NCBI GenBank assembly: GCA_018292915.2
Contig: JACVVK020000292.1
Location: 422,501-486,500, forward strand
Origin: Batillaria attramentaria
Lineage: Eukaryota; Mollusca; Gastropoda; Batillariidae
DNA length: 64,000 bases
Direction of reading: 5' to 3'
Part shown: piece after piece, positions 42,908 through 54,744 of the stretch
Numbering within the stretch: position 1 is the stretch's first letter
Layout: each line of letters begins with the position of its first letter
Made by a program: the position numbers and the translations under genes
Notes under the pieces: model-generated
Database searches by the model: none
Told to the model about the DNA's origin: nothing
What the model saw: only the letters and a program-made list of their open reading frames with translations

Positions 42908-43295
42908 CTGAATTTAGATGCAGGTAGACGCTAGCACAATTTAAGTCACCGTGATTTGTAAAGTTGTCAGGGAAAAAAATTACGCTGTATCTGCGTCAGC
43001 CGCGTGTGTTTACTGTTAGTTTACACTGCATGCACACGTACCACTTGAGGTCTTTTTTTTTTTTCTTTTTCTTTTTTTTGGACAAGAAAGCGAAAAAAAA
43101 AATGTTTGTTTTTCAACAGGAATACCAAAAGAAGTATTTCCCCGTTTATATTTGTCTGTTATTTGAACAATTCGGCGCAGAACACAATTGCATGCTTTTG
43201 TGATCGCTTTCCACTTTCCGCCATGCTGTCACTATAGGGGCCAGATCTAGGATGCGCGCTAATGCGGGCAGACAACTCTTCGCGTTGTCCCGCTA
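42366..43295. repeat. Foldback-like pair of ~50-bp inverted arms
   Basis: The left arm around gagttgtctgcgcgcattag (42370-42420) is the near reverse complement of 43245-43294 (ctaatgcgggcagacaactc). The ~830-bp interior holds a (GT)n run at 42842-42905 and T tracts, with no ORF of note. Could be a foldback or MITE-derived unit. Confidence 0.6.
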
Positions 43296-45088
43296 TATGT
43301 CTCTCTTACGACTCTCTCTAGAGCACAGAGTCTTTCAGTGGAAAGTACCTCTGTGCACAGTGGGGAAATGGCGCTCACTGCGCTACCGTGACGGGCCTAA
43401 ATTGTCTCGGTGCTCTCAAACACAAGGTCGCGCACTATGTCATCCTTGACCAGCTTTGAACCCAGAGGGATCCTCAGTGGCGCAAGTGATTAGCAGGCTG
43501 TCTTCAGAGTGAAAGTAGGCGTGTTTCTGAATCAGAGACATACATAACCTGTCTCTGTCTGAATGGACAGATCTATTATTACATTCAGTCCTAGAGCACG
43601 GGTGTGTATGCTTTTGTAATCGTCTCTTATTCCACCACAAGGCAGGTACGTGATCGTCTGCACCGTGCAATAATACTTGCCTGTAGAGTGCAACACCCTT
43701 GCCTGTCAGAGTGCAACCCCCTTGCCGTTTACTCACATCCTGTTGGATCAGTCTACCACGTAAACAGTGCCATCAAAGCGCAACAATAATTGTCCGCTGG
43801 CAAAGATTTTGCCCAAACGAAAAGTGGTCGGATATTCAAGACTTCGTTTCAAATCGAATCATATGACACACAAGTCTCTGCTTTTCTAAAAAAAAATTCG
43901 CCATTTTTAAAAATGGCGCTGGGTGTAAGCAGTCACATTTTCACGCCCCGCCGAAAAGGGACTGCACTCTGGAGTCTACTCTTACGAGGGCAGGAGTGAC
44001 GCGTCTTTCTGATTCCAAGGTCTTTGCATAATGTGTGTGTGTGTGTGTGTGTGTGTGTGTCTAGGGGGAGGGGGGGTGCGTGCGTGCGCGCGCAAGCGCG
44101 CGTCTAAGGCGAGAGAGAGAGAGAGAGGGTCTCTTCTCCGATACCAGTAAGCAATCGTCTGTCAGTCAGGTCTGCGGGAAGTAACTCTGTCAAAGGGGAA
44201 CGACTTTATTACAAGAATTCATTCACCCATGTAGAACCTCGCATACGCCAACAAGTTGTGACGTCAACCAGCTAGGCGAGCTCACACGACCTCATGTGTT
44301 TGGGTTTTTGCAAGTGCATAGAGGCACGATAAGGGTTTTCAGTACTTTCTTTATGTCAGCATGCTTGATGTCAGAGAGCTTGCGTTCCGGCGTGTGCGCG
44401 CGGGCTGCATACATGACACAACGACTACGACTGTGACTACAGCAGGTCATTGAATGGAAACAACATATTGGGCTGGTGGCCATCTTGTTCTTTTTCTTTT
44501 GTCGCAATCCTGCGCTAGGAGAAATCGCCATTGTAAGTAGATATAGATTTTCTGAACACCCGATTTCTTTAGTATTAGAGACCGCATTTTTTTTTTAACT
44601 GTCTCAGTACCAAAACGGAGCATCGCTTCATTTGCATACAAAGTCATCGCTTGGAAAGTGGAATTGTCCCCCACTGCCATCGCGCATGTAGTTACTTTAA
44701 CACACAAAAACTATTCCAGGTTCAAATGTGCTTGCGGGTCGAAATCAGCAGGTCGACCTGTCGCTCCTACGACACACAACGCTGGGGAAAAGTCACCGCG
44801 CTCGACCCACACAACAATCAATTACGTCATTTCAGCAAGGCTTGCTCTCGCTCCCTCGGATCGGACAGAAAATCAAATTTATCATGTCCGGGGGTCGGGG
44901 CTGAACGGGCGATTGATGAGCTGGGTGTCTGCCCGTGACGGAGAAGAGTTTCGTCTCAGTGTACGTGAGTTTTGATCCACTGTGTAGTGTGTAGGAAAGT
45001 CACGTCTTGGTTGTCCTCCTGTGGAAGCGTGTCTGAAGGTACTTTGGGTGCGCAAGAGGTCACGCGAGATCCGGGCTTAGGGGTTTTT
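43296..45088 (+). other. Gene-free stretch
   Basis: GT run 44031-44060 with a G tract, GA run 44112-44128. No convincing coding; several 60-100 residue open frames show no family features. Confidence 0.4.
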
Positions 45089-45116
45089 AAGTTGTTTCTC
45101 TATAGAGAAACAACTT
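45089..45116. repeat. 28-bp perfect palindrome
   Basis: aagttgtttctcta and its exact reverse complement, with no spacer. The same gagaaacaactt segment recurs at 46605-46617. Confidence 0.85.
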
Positions 45117-45860
45117 TATGAGACGGGGCAGATTTTGCTACGCGCAGCAGCAAGTTTCAGTAATACAAAACAAGACTGTGACGTTTCTCCACACAATACT
45201 TACTTTCACGCACACAGTGACGTAACGAACTCTGCGTCATAGACACTTGACGTGCACACTACGCTGCTGCGTTCTTTTTGGCGGGAGTTGTGAGACGTGT
45301 GTGTGTGTGTGCGGACGGATGTAATGATGGCTATGGCTATCTCCTAAACCACCTCGTTGGAGGCCTTTTTACTTTGAGATAAAATGGGAATTTACCTTCT
45401 CCAGAGCTACCTTTCACGATTTTTAGCCTGCCGCATTTTCAGAAGAGTTATCGCTGATTTTAAAAAATCTGTCATGTTACGAATTTTTTCGAAAAAAATG
45501 TTCAAATGGCTTCATTTTCTGAAATTAGGAAGATCATCCAATTATACTGCCTGTTTTCGTAGCACGGCTCTGTAGCTCTGACAGGTTTTGTGTAAGAAAA
45601 ATATTTCCGAGGTAGGGGTGGTTTGCATATAAGGTCAAATATCTATGAAAAGACTCCTTCAAATTACTCATCATTCCGGTATTTTTGTCACGTGTGTCAA
45701 CTGCACATATGACATGAACTGCTGCACTATTATAGCTTTAATATTAATAATAACAGAGCTTTTAGATAAACATATTGTTTCAGGTTTCTGCGGAAGCACC
45801 CGTCAGAAAAGTTCCAATTTTGCAATTTCCTAAGTACAACCCAAGGCACTTAAGTCCACG
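45117..45860 (+). other. Unique AT-rich stretch
   Basis: No recognised repeat or coding region; short (GT)n at 45298-45310. Confidence 0.35.
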
Positions 45861-46281
45861 TTTCATCAGCTCTCTAGATCTTCCAGATTTTATGTCAAAA
45901 TTAATTCAGTCACGGAAGTCACAAAAGCAACAAGGAAATCACAAGATATGAAGAAGTATCATCTGTCAGACGAGCAGCGTGAGGCTGACGTCAAATGTTT
46001 GGTTCACAGACAAAATCTGCAAGTATCGTCTCTGCTTCCGACATTTCATCAGCCCTCTAGCTCTTCCAGATTTCATGTGAAAAATAATTCAGTCGGAGAA
46101 GTCACAAAGCCAACAGGGAAATCACAAGACATGAACAAGCATCCTCAGACGATCTCAGTGCTAGAGGCTGACGTCAAAAGTTTAGTTCACGGAACTGACG
46201 TCATCTCTCTCTCTCTGTATGACGACCTGCCTGAGGCTGACGTCAAATGTTTAGTTCAGGGAACTGACGTCTCTCTCTCTC
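45861..46281 (+). repeat. Tandem ~180-bp repeat and gaggctgacgtcaaa-type units
   Basis: The segment 45861-45950 recurs at 46040-46135 (tttcatcagc-ctctag, cttccagatttcatgt, gaagtcacaaagccaacagg). A second motif, gaggctgacgtcaaatgttt, occurs near 45981, 46164 and 46231, the last two trailed by ggaactgacgtc and a CT run. An open frame (45948-46307) shows a repeated E-A-D-V-K-x-L-V, but this follows from the DNA repeat. TGACGTCA-like sites recur. Confidence 0.7.
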
Positions 46282-46282
46282 T

Positions 46283-46452
46283 GGGCAGCCAGGGTGCCGA
46301 ATGGTAGCGCGTTGGACTTTCAATGCTTGGGCCGAGAGTTCGAATCCCGGCCGCTGGGGCCAAATATTTGTGCTGGCCTTTTTCTCGTTGTCCCGTCTTT
46401 GATATCACCCTTATGTGGTGGAAAAGGACGTTAAACTAAACACCCACCCTCT
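46283..46452 (+). repeat. SINE-A copy
   Basis: Full plus-strand copy with a four-base change in the B-box arm (cccggccgctggggcc). Confidence 0.8.
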
Positions 46453-46636
46453 CTCTCTGCCTCTCTCTCTCTCCCTTCTTCCCCCACCCGGCCCCACCCC
46501 CAGGCACGTGGCTAATCGGTCGAGGTCGTAGTGTCATTGGTAGAACTTGGAGAGGGGAGAACCGGCAACAATAACAACAAAACAGACAAAATAAAATGAA
46601 GTTTGGAGAAACAACTTTGTAGGACGGGGGCCGTTC
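46453..46636 (+). other. CT-rich and short unique spacer
   Basis: CT run, then unique sequence. Confidence 0.5.
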
Positions 46637-47245
46637 CTCCTTGTTTTTTTGTTGTTGTTGCTTGGTTGGTTGTTGTTTGTTGGTTCATTTTTTTTTTATT
46701 GTTTGTTATTATTTTGGTGTTGGTGGGGTTTTTTGGTTGCTGGTTTGTGTGTGTGCGTGCGTGCGTGCGTGCGTGCGTGTGTGTGTGTGTGGGGGGGGGG
46801 GTGGCTGGGTGGGTTTTGTGTGTGTTTGTGTTTTGTGTTGTTGGGGGTTTGTTTTTGTTTTTTTTGGTTATTGCTTGTTGGATTTTGTTATTTTTTTTTT
46901 GGGGGGGGGGTGTTTGTTTATTTGTTTGCTTGTTTTATGTTGGGTTTTTTGTTTGTTTGTTTGTTTGTTTGTTTGTTGTTTTTTATGCATTTTGTTTTGC
47001 TTTGTTTGGGCTTTTGGTTTGTTTGTTGTTGTTGTTTGGTTTTGTTTTGGGTTTTTTTTTGGGGGGGGGTGTTTTTGTTTATTTTATGGGGTTTTTTTTT
47101 TTTTTTTTGGTTTTGTTTTGTTTGTGTTCTAATTTAGTTGCATTTGTAATATTTTTGTCTGATTTGGCTTGATTTCGAGTTTTGTTTTGTTTTGTTTGTT
47201 TTTGTTTTGTTTTTTTTGGTGTTTGTTTGTTTGTTTGGGGTTTTC

Positions 47246-47276
<31 letters not shown>

Positions 47277-47330
47277 GGGTTTGTTTTGTGTTTTTGGTTT
47301 TGTTTGTTTTGTATTTCAATTTAGTTGCAT
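46637..47330 (+). repeat. G+T-only low-complexity tract
   Basis: About 690 bp, almost all G and T, with TTTG, TTG and TTTTG arrays and G runs near 46789 and 46902. A ttagttgcatttgtaa segment occurs twice, at ~47134 and ~47321, so the tract has an internal duplication. Confidence 0.9.
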
Positions 47331-48190
47331 TTGTAACATTTGTCTGATTTGGTTTGGTTTCGAGTTCAGTTATGCTCGTAAAACAGGAAGTGTATCCAGT
47401 ATTTTCTCATGCAGACCACTATGAGCTGCAGTGACGAAGTTCGACTTAACTTTAATGAGAAATCCTGTTGTCTAGGATAACTCTAAACCAGAAGAGCTCT
47501 TCGTACAAAGAGTGAAAAAAGGACCGAGACACGCCTCGCACTCCTCGCAGACGACACAAGCTCAAACCCCGATGTCCACGAAAACGAAGAAGACCGACAA
47601 GCGTGCATCTTGAACCATGACTGAAATCTGCCAACATCGTTCAAGTACTCACTGGCCTGCGTCAGAAAATGAGTTTAGCGTGGGTAACGTTCATCCTTAT
47701 TCAGTTTCTTGTCTCCAATCCGCTCTACTGTCAGACACTTGAGTCTTCTCCTGGGCAGACAAATGGCGCACACTTCAGCTTCAGTCAGCCTCGATCTCAT
47801 TTCTAGTCTGCCCGAGGCTGTCGCTGGCTTGTCCTTGAAAGTACGGAAGTCCCCTCCTTGGCTTCAAGAGAACGGATCTGGTCTAGTGGTGACTGAGGCG
47901 TCAGCCTGCTGGTCCAAAGTGTATGCTTCAAATTCCCTGATTGATAGGAATTTTATGGGGGATTTTCCCTTAGGAATTCGACTCAAAATTTACCTGCAGA
48001 CCTATTTCTGGTTGGTTGGTTGGTTTGTTGTAGTTGTTGTTGTTGTTGTTTGGTTGTTGTTTTTTGTTAGTGGTGGTGGGGGGTGTTGTTGTTTTGGATT
48101 TGGTTGTTGTTGTTGTTGTTGTTGTTAGGTTTTAACGTAACTTGTGCGCCTGTGATTTTATAGGCAGGAGGACTTAGAGACGACGACGAC

Positions 48191-48223
<33 letters not shown>

Positions 48224-48602
48224 ACTAATATCCAGCGGTAACAGTTGTGAGAGACAGCGACTAAGAGACAGAAAGAGACAGAAATAGAGAGAGCTGCCTA
48301 ACTCTACGTGTAACTTATCAACAACGGGGAATAGTGATCTACGCAGACAAGCCCCATCTCCCAGAAACACAAATAGTATACACAGAAAACACAACTACAT
48401 ACCTCTCCCACAAAAATAACTACCCTATCTGCCGCAAAATGACATATGATCAGAAGGTCGTCTGCCTTCGCCTCATTTTCTGGTCTGCACATACCTCGAA
48501 AGTCAGCTGATTACTTCCACAACAAAGGGAGCCAATCCCCGCTTTGGTCAAAGGATCTCGTTACGGGAATTCCAACGATAGTTTAGGTTAATTCGTAGCC
48601 AA
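47331..48602 (+). other. Gene-free stretch
   Basis: A second, shorter G+T tract at 48007-48128 and a (GAT)n run at 48182-48222. No supported gene. Confidence 0.4.
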
Positions 48603-48605
48603 GGA

Positions 48606-48664
48606 TCCCCATTTCTTTGCTAATGAAGCGCGCAGCATTATGGGAAATCAATAAATGGCGACCT
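48606..48664 (+). repeat. 59-bp direct repeat, left copy
   Basis: ccatttctttgctaatgaag ... aatcaataaatggcgacctt. One-base difference (attatggg / attctggg) from the right copy at 49256-49314. Confidence 0.9.
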
Positions 48665-48767
48665 TATTTACGGTTTTGTGTACTACTCCTTCAACCGCTC
48701 CAAGATTTTTGGTGCAACTTTTGGCCGTGTAGGATTTTGCCCTCCAGCCGGCCGGAAATTCTTCTTC

Positions 48768-49250
48768 TTCTTCTTCTTTTTACTACTTTATTATCCTTTT
48801 CGGGAAATCCCGGCTGCTTCCCAGGGGCTCGGGTCGTGAGTTCGTATCCCGGCTGGAGCCAAATATTTGTGCTGGCTTTTTCATCGTTGCCCCGTCTTTG
48901 ATATCACCCGTATGTGGTGGAAAAGGACGTTAAACCCCAAAACACCCATCCACCCACCAGCTTCCCAGGGGGAAGCGCGTCGCCGCGGTGCAGCGCCACC
49001 CAATACCTATCCTATAGTTTGGGGGGTTTTGGGGTTGTTTTTTTTTTTACAATTTTGCTGGGGGAGGAAAGCCGGATAACCCGGAGAGAAACCCCCGATG
49101 AGCAGCCCGGCAGCCAGGAAAAACCAGTGTCACATATCTCAAGCTCGACATGGGCTCGAACCCACGCTTCATCGCCATGACATTGGTGACGGCCGTTCAG
49201 TAGCGCAGCGGCTAAATCCGACACGCTACCTATTAGACCACCGCTCACCC
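48768..49250 (-). repeat. SINE-C copy 2, interrupted by SINE-A
   Basis: SINE-C outer copy in two parts (48768-48825 and 48962-49250). It has the same reverse tRNA-like head (ctcgaacccacgcttc) as copy 1. Confidence 0.8.
48826..48961 (+). repeat. SINE-A, 5'-truncated, nested in SINE-C
   Basis: Starts at ctcgggtcgtgagttcgtat. A gcttcccaggg duplicate occurs on both sides (near 48815 and 48960), consistent with a target duplication. Confidence 0.75.
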
Positions 49251-49255
49251 GGATC

Positions 49256-49314
49256 GCCATTTCTTTGCTAATGAAGCGCGCAGCATTCTGGGAAATCAAT
49301 AAATGGCGACCTTC
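49256..49314 (+). repeat. 59-bp direct repeat, right copy
   Basis: Second copy of the 48606-48664 sequence, just after the SINE-C head. Confidence 0.9.
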
Positions 49315-49828
49315 TTGTGAGAGTTTAAAAATGGCGTTGGGCTAAGACGTGTTACAGAATTCGAAAATGAAATTTGTAACAGTTGTAAATATACCCTGAT
49401 CCCAAGTTTCGATCCCTGCCGTCACCCCCCCCGAGATAATACCTGAAATAGCAAAGTCGCCGTGATCTCTTGCACATCCCCATAAATTATTGCCTCTATA
49501 TTTGTAACGCCGCTGAGATGGAGACTGCCGCTTTCGAAGTTCTGGTGATGTTTGCCAAACAGAAGGATTGTTTCATTTGGCCATCGCGTCCGTTTTCCTG
49601 ACTTTGTGCTTCTAATATTAGAAACATGCGACTTTCTTTGAGCTTGCGGTCCATTCCTGAACAGACTGGGACTAGACAAAGCTTCTAACAATAGCCACAC
49701 CAATCAGCACCGTCTCGCCGGTCCTCAGTTCAAATAACGCCGTCTGCTCAGTACGCGGTACACTTCTAGAACAACATGATATACGCCGGTCTGAATCACC
49801 ACAATGGTGTCAGATGCTGTAACAGCAT
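49315..49828 (+). other. Unique gene-free stretch
   Basis: A minus-strand open frame at 49422-49703 has no recognised features. Confidence 0.35.
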
Positions 49829-50300
49829 CTCCTGGTCGGTGGTCTAGTGGTTACGAGACGTGTCACCAATGCGAGAGGTCAGGTGTTCGAGTCCCACTCG
49901 GGGCAAAGAATTTTTCCTTCTCGTACGTGGCACCGTTCATTCGGGTACGGGTACTCCGGCTTCCTCTCCCTCTGCTTTAATTGCCGCGAATTAGCTTCTG
50001 TTGCTTGCGCGGCGTTAAGCCCTAAATAACTAACTAACTAACTACCCCCTCTGCTTTGAAAATGTTCAGCCCACCAAATTGGAAAAAAATAAATGCAATT
50101 CTAAATTCCGGAATTTAAATAGCTGAGCTGACCCTTCGCACCATGTGATTGTAATGTGTTTATGTCCAGTGTGTGAGAGAATGCGTGTGATTCACGTGAG
50201 CGTGCGTGTTTGGGTTCCGTTCGCGGTGCTTTGAGCCGAGTCGTGAAATTGGGTAAAGCGCCTATACAATACTCATTATTATTATTATTATTATTGTTGT
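49829..50300 (+). repeat. SINE-B, full length, interrupted by SINE-D
   Basis: Head and body at 49829-49978, 3' half at 50047-50300 with (ATT)n. The SINE-D insert (49979-50046) is flanked by perfect ccctctgcttt at 49968-49978 and 50047-50057. Confidence 0.85.
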
Positions 50301-50623
50301 GACTGAAGTGACTGATTCTGTTGCACAGATCCAGCGCATTCATTGAAAGGTTTTCCACACAATGTTGTATGCCTGTCATTGTGTTGAGACTGTTAGGAAC
50401 GATTCCTCGGAGTTTTGATCAGTCAGTATCATTAGATCAAAGATCTTGGAAACATATTCCAAGGTCTTTGATTAGATACTAGGGAGCATTTAAAAATAGA
50501 ACGATGAGTACAGAGGTGGTGGCATAGGCGTCCTTGAGCGGCCATAAGAACCCGGATGATGACATACACCCAAGCACACGAAGAGAGAGAGAAGATCCAA
50601 GCGCACGAAGTGGACGGGGGAGA
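50301..50623 (+). other. Unique spacer
   Basis: No feature besides the left target copy at 50612-50623. Confidence 0.35.
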
Positions 50624-50795
50624 GAATGGGTGGGTGTTTGGGGGTTTAACGTCCTTTTCCACCACACGTGGGTGATATCAAAGACGGTGCAACGATGAAA
50701 AAGCCAGCACAAATATTTGGCCCCAGCCGGGATACGAACTCACGACCCGAGCATTAGAAGTCCAATGCTCTACCATTCGGCCACCCCGGCTCCCC
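50624..50795 (-). repeat. SINE-A copy with target duplication
   Basis: Full minus-strand copy flanked by ggacgggggaga (50612-50623) and ggacgggggaaa (50796-50807). Confidence 0.85.
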
Positions 50796-50807
50796 GGACG
50801 GGGGAAA

Positions 50808-51560
50808 GAGAGAGAGAGAGAGATGACCCAAGTGTACAAACTGAGGTGGTGGTGAGGGATGGGGGGAAAAGGAGAAAGGGGGGGGGGGGAGAGAGAAAAA
50901 TCTAGAAATGCCCTGAGGATAAACTGCATTGACGTATTCCTGTGCAGACCACGAATCAATTACACCCTCTGGGGTTCCATTTTGCACACGCGCCGCGGCC
51001 CTGGCTATCATGCTCGATAAGATTGGCACCACGAGTGATACGGATCGCCCATATTACAACCTGCGGCCCTTCTAATGGGTTTACGTTCCATGCCCCGCGC
51101 GCCCCCTGACGGGCAGGCCGTCTCACGGCCCAAGAACAATAATTCCGGCGACCGATATCACTGAAATCTCTGCTTTACTGCCGATATTTTCATACCGTCG
51201 TTTTCAGAGCCAGAAAGGGAAGCGGTCATAAAAATACCAGTTGCTGTCAGGCGCAATTCTCAAACGGATCTGGCTCCGCCGCCTGGCGTCAGTGATGACG
51301 ACATACGTATGTTGGTCACTGCGCATGTGTGGGTGGGAGTCGCTGCGTGCTGCGCATGCGTATGCGCACGCGTTGTCGACACAGAATCAGCCTTCTTTTC
51401 TAGGAACGAGTCTCATGGGTAACAGAACGATGGGAGGTCTTTCGCAAAAAGCTTTGGGGAGGGTGCTGCCGGATGTGACATACTTTATATCAAGGGCCCA
51501 AGTCACTCGATCGATCCACTTCGTTCTATTTTTGCAGTTATTTGCCTTAGTCCTTTCCAG
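50808..51560 (+). other. Gene-free stretch
   Basis: GA/G-rich run at 50811-50893, then unique sequence. The last part may belong to the LINE relic described next. Confidence 0.4.
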
Positions 51561-51863
51561 GAGGACTCTGTACAGTCTGGTGGGTAGGTGTTTAAAGGTT
51601 TAACCGTCCCTTTACACCACTGTCGTAAGAGTGATATCAAAGACGGGGCAACGAGAAAAACACCAGCACAAATATTTGGCCCCAACCGGGATTCGAACCC
51701 GAGCAGTGAAAGTCCAACGCTTTGTCGCTCAGCTATGCTGGCTCCCGACTGTGTACAGAACTCTATTGGAGGCAACAGACGTTCTTTTGTGCCAACAGCC
51801 ATACGCCTCTACAACAAATCTGTACGATCAGTATGAGATGCTTTTGCTGTATCGCTCCCTAGG

Positions 51864-51910
<47 letters not shown>

Positions 51911-52345
51911 CGTGCGTGCGTGTGTGTGTGTGTGTGTGTGTGTTTAAGACTTATGTACTGGTTTGTGATGTTATTTGTTAGTTTTTTGTTGTTGTTTTTT
52001 GTTAGGTGTGTGAGTACAGAAGACTTTCACTTGTGTGTGTGAATGTGTGTGAGACAGAGTCAGTTTTATTTATGAGTGTGCGAGTGTTTATGAGTGGTTG
52101 TATATTTTAAGAGCGTGAGTGTTTTGTACTTATACGGATGTGTGTCTGTGGGTGTGTGTGCACTGGTGTGCAACATTTCCTTGTGTGCGCGACCGAGGCT
52201 TCTGTAGTAAGTTTCATTGTTATTATTATACCTTATTATTATTATTTTTTTAGAACAACATTCCTTTCTGGGATTAATAAAGTAAATTGAATTGAACTGA
52301 TTTGAATTGAACTGAACTGAACTGAATTGAATTGAATTGAATTGA
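51561..52345 (+). mobile_element. LINE 3'-end relic interrupted by SINE-A
   Basis: When the SINE-A insert is ignored, the frame reads D-S-V-Q-N-S-I-G-G then RRSFVPTAIRLYNKSV and a stop at ~51836, a typical C-terminal end of some non-LTR retrotransposon ORFs. A 3' UTR with (GT)n (51865-51943) follows and ends gggattaataaagtaaattg with an (AATTG)n-like tail at 52287-52345. Confidence 0.55.
51576..51746 (-). repeat. SINE-A copy with 12-bp target duplication
   Basis: Minus-strand copy flanked by gactctgtacag (51564-51575) and gactgtgtacag (51747-51758). Confidence 0.85.
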
Positions 52346-52406
52346 CCAAAAGTACGAGTGTAAGCCTGAGAGAAAAAAAATGTGACAGTCCAATACAAAT
52401 GTATAG

Positions 52407-52487
<81 letters not shown>

Positions 52488-52661
52488 TATCACATGCATG
52501 AACTAGTATGTCCATATTTATGTAAACGTGTGGCACCTATTTTTATGATTATTTGTTATTTGTTGGCTAATAGATATTTGAAGAGGCTGCTTTTAAACGA
52601 TGGGGCCGACCGACTGTGCCTAACATGGACAGGAAGAGAATTCCACAATGAATTTCCGGAA

Positions 52662-52698
<37 letters not shown>

Positions 52699-52734
52699 AG
52701 AAAGAAGAAAGAGCATATCAAACTTTACTGTGAC
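52346..52734 (+). repeat. Spacer with (AC)n and (GA)n
   Basis: AC run at 52410-52485, GA run at 52668-52697. The bases 52370-52405 (gagagaaaaaaaatgtgacagt) match the SEC13 intron segment at 61943-61988. Confidence 0.8.
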
Positions 52735-52855
52735 GGAGTTGCCGCGGCCTGCGTTTTGCACAGTCGCAAGAGTCGCAATTAAAACAAACAAACAAACAAA
52801 ACACAAACACGCTGTTTGCGGTTTTTTGTTGTGAGTGATTGCAGACCTTTAAGGC
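52735..52855 (+). mobile_element. MITE-1 copy 4, right end only
   Basis: Ends ...ctgtttgcggttttttgttg ... tgcagacctttaa like copy 1, with only ~120 bp retained. Confidence 0.65.
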
Positions 52856-53995
52856 AAGGCTAGAGTCAGAGGGAAACACAAACCAACCCCTTACCACAGA
52901 TTACAGGGCATGCACCAACAGTTAAACAGGGAACGTGAATCTCGCGTGACTGATCACGTGATTGATGAAGGGGACAGGAGGGAGGGAAGGGGGAAGGGCG
53001 GGCTGATTACCTCCAGTTACTTCACTGCCACCACGACACTGAACAGATGGTTGGGGGGAACACCCACAGCAAACACCCACATCACTGACGGAACCACCCA
53101 CCTACCCACAAACATCCTGCACTTTTAGGAAATGGAATTGGTACTGGTAGCAGACGTCAATCATTTTACTTCCTGGTTCCAAATGCGGAAATGGAAAAGG
53201 CAACGTTTTGAATAAAGGCTACTGACTCAGAGCATGTTTTTAAAATATAGTACGGATTTTGGGGAGGAGGAAGTGGGGGGGGGGGGGGGAGAGGAGGATG
53301 AGGAAGTTGGGGACATTAGGTCCATGGTCCGAAGTGCTAACCACTACACTACGCAGTTTTTGGGTTTTTTTCTGCAGAAAACTGATACTTCTCAGCCGAT
53401 TTTTTTTCTTTTGGCTTTTTTTTTTGGGGGGGGGGGGGGGTTAGAAAATTCGACAAGCCTGTTTTTCTGTCAGAAAACAGCTGGTTTTTTTCTGAAAAAA
53501 GTGCCTAAAAAGAGGGGGGGGGTAGAAAATTCGCCAAGCCAGTTTTTCTGTCAGAAAACAGTTGTTTTTTTCTGGAAAAAAGTGCCTAAAAAGAGGGGGG
53601 GGGGGGGGTTAGAAAATTCGACAAGCCTGTTTTTCTGTCAGAAAACGGTTGTTGTTGCTGGGTTGTTGTTTTTTTTTTTGTTGTTTGTTTGTTTGTTTGT
53701 TTTTTAAATGTGCTAGGAAAAAAATGGTTGTCTGCAGAAACATAGCATGATCCTGCTTTCCTGCAGAAAAACAGAAATAGCGGATGTCTGGGGTTATTTT
53801 GTTGTTGTTGTTGTTTTGTTTTGTTTGTTTGTTTTTTTTTTTAAAACACTTTTCTACCGAATTTCTGTCAATCAACAAAGCGAAACCTACGGAGTGTTGC
53901 CGGTGCCACACAAATTTGAAAATGGAAGCACTCGGTGCCACTTTTTACTGGAGTTTTGTTTGTGTGACAGAAAGGCCGGGGCTGGGCATCAACCA

Positions 53996-53996
<1 letters not shown>
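52856..53996 (+). other. Gene-free stretch with G/T-rich repeats
   Basis: Three tandem ~80-bp units at 53430-53655 share gcctgtttttctgtcagaaa, a T tract, agtgcctaaaaagaggg and a G run. No gene. Confidence 0.6.

Positions 53997-54086
<90 letters not shown>
53997..54086 (+). repeat. (GT)n microsatellite
   Basis: Uninterrupted 90-bp TG/GT run. Confidence 0.95.
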
Positions 54087-54169
54087 CACTGAGTTTAAAT
54101 GTGTAACTTGTTTCTACATTCCCCCCCCCACCCCCCATCCCCTATATTCCTGTAGTTTATAGATTGTTC

Positions 54170-54286
54170 TTCCTTTGCTCATACTCTCGTAGTTTAGTAA
54201 CGGCAAGTTCGAACGTGGTATTTCTGCCAAAACATTTACCGTTGGAAAATAAAGATTACTGTCATTGTCATTGTCATTGTCAGTGC
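54170..54286 (+). repeat. LINE 3'-end relative with (TCATTG)n tail
   Basis: gtaacggcaagttcgaacgt, then taccgttggaaaataaag matches the 3' end of the intact LINE (ccgttggaaaataaag) but the tail is (TCATTG)n rather than (TTCG)n. Confidence 0.65.
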
Positions 54287-54744
54287 CAGCATTACATACG
54301 CGGTCACGGTCCAGGTGTGCAAGTGTCTGAACGGCATGATTATGACAGTGACTGTAGCATGCTGGTGTCGCTCACAGCAATTCCTTGAATTCGTGTGCCT
54401 GTGGGCTCGTGGTCGGTCCGGCCTGAGCCGGCTTGTCGGATCAGTTGAGGATTCTCTCCTCCTCCAACGAAACATGCCGACGTTTTGTTTTTCCAGACTT
54501 TTCGTGATCCTCAGTGACCATAAGTAATATCAGTGGGGGGTGGGGGGGTGGGGGGGTGTTTCTTCTTCGTCCGACGGTCGTGTAAATCTATGTTATCGTT
54601 TATAGTGTAGTTCAGTCAGACATGGTATGGTATGGTATGGTATGGTATGGTATGGTAGACTTCTCCTCGGCGCACGTATCCATCTCTAATGAGATGCTCT
54701 AGGCGCCGCAAGGCTGGAGGACGAAGCAGGGAAAGCCTGCTGCC
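54287..54744 (+). other. Unique spacer with (TATGG)n
   Basis: Seven (TATGG) units at 54622-54657; otherwise nothing recognised. Confidence 0.6.

Noticed and set aside
45948..46307. 119-codon frame with an internal E-A-D-V-K repeat as a gene
   Set aside because: The repeat follows the underlying DNA repeat and the frame runs into a SINE-A; there is no independent coding evidence.
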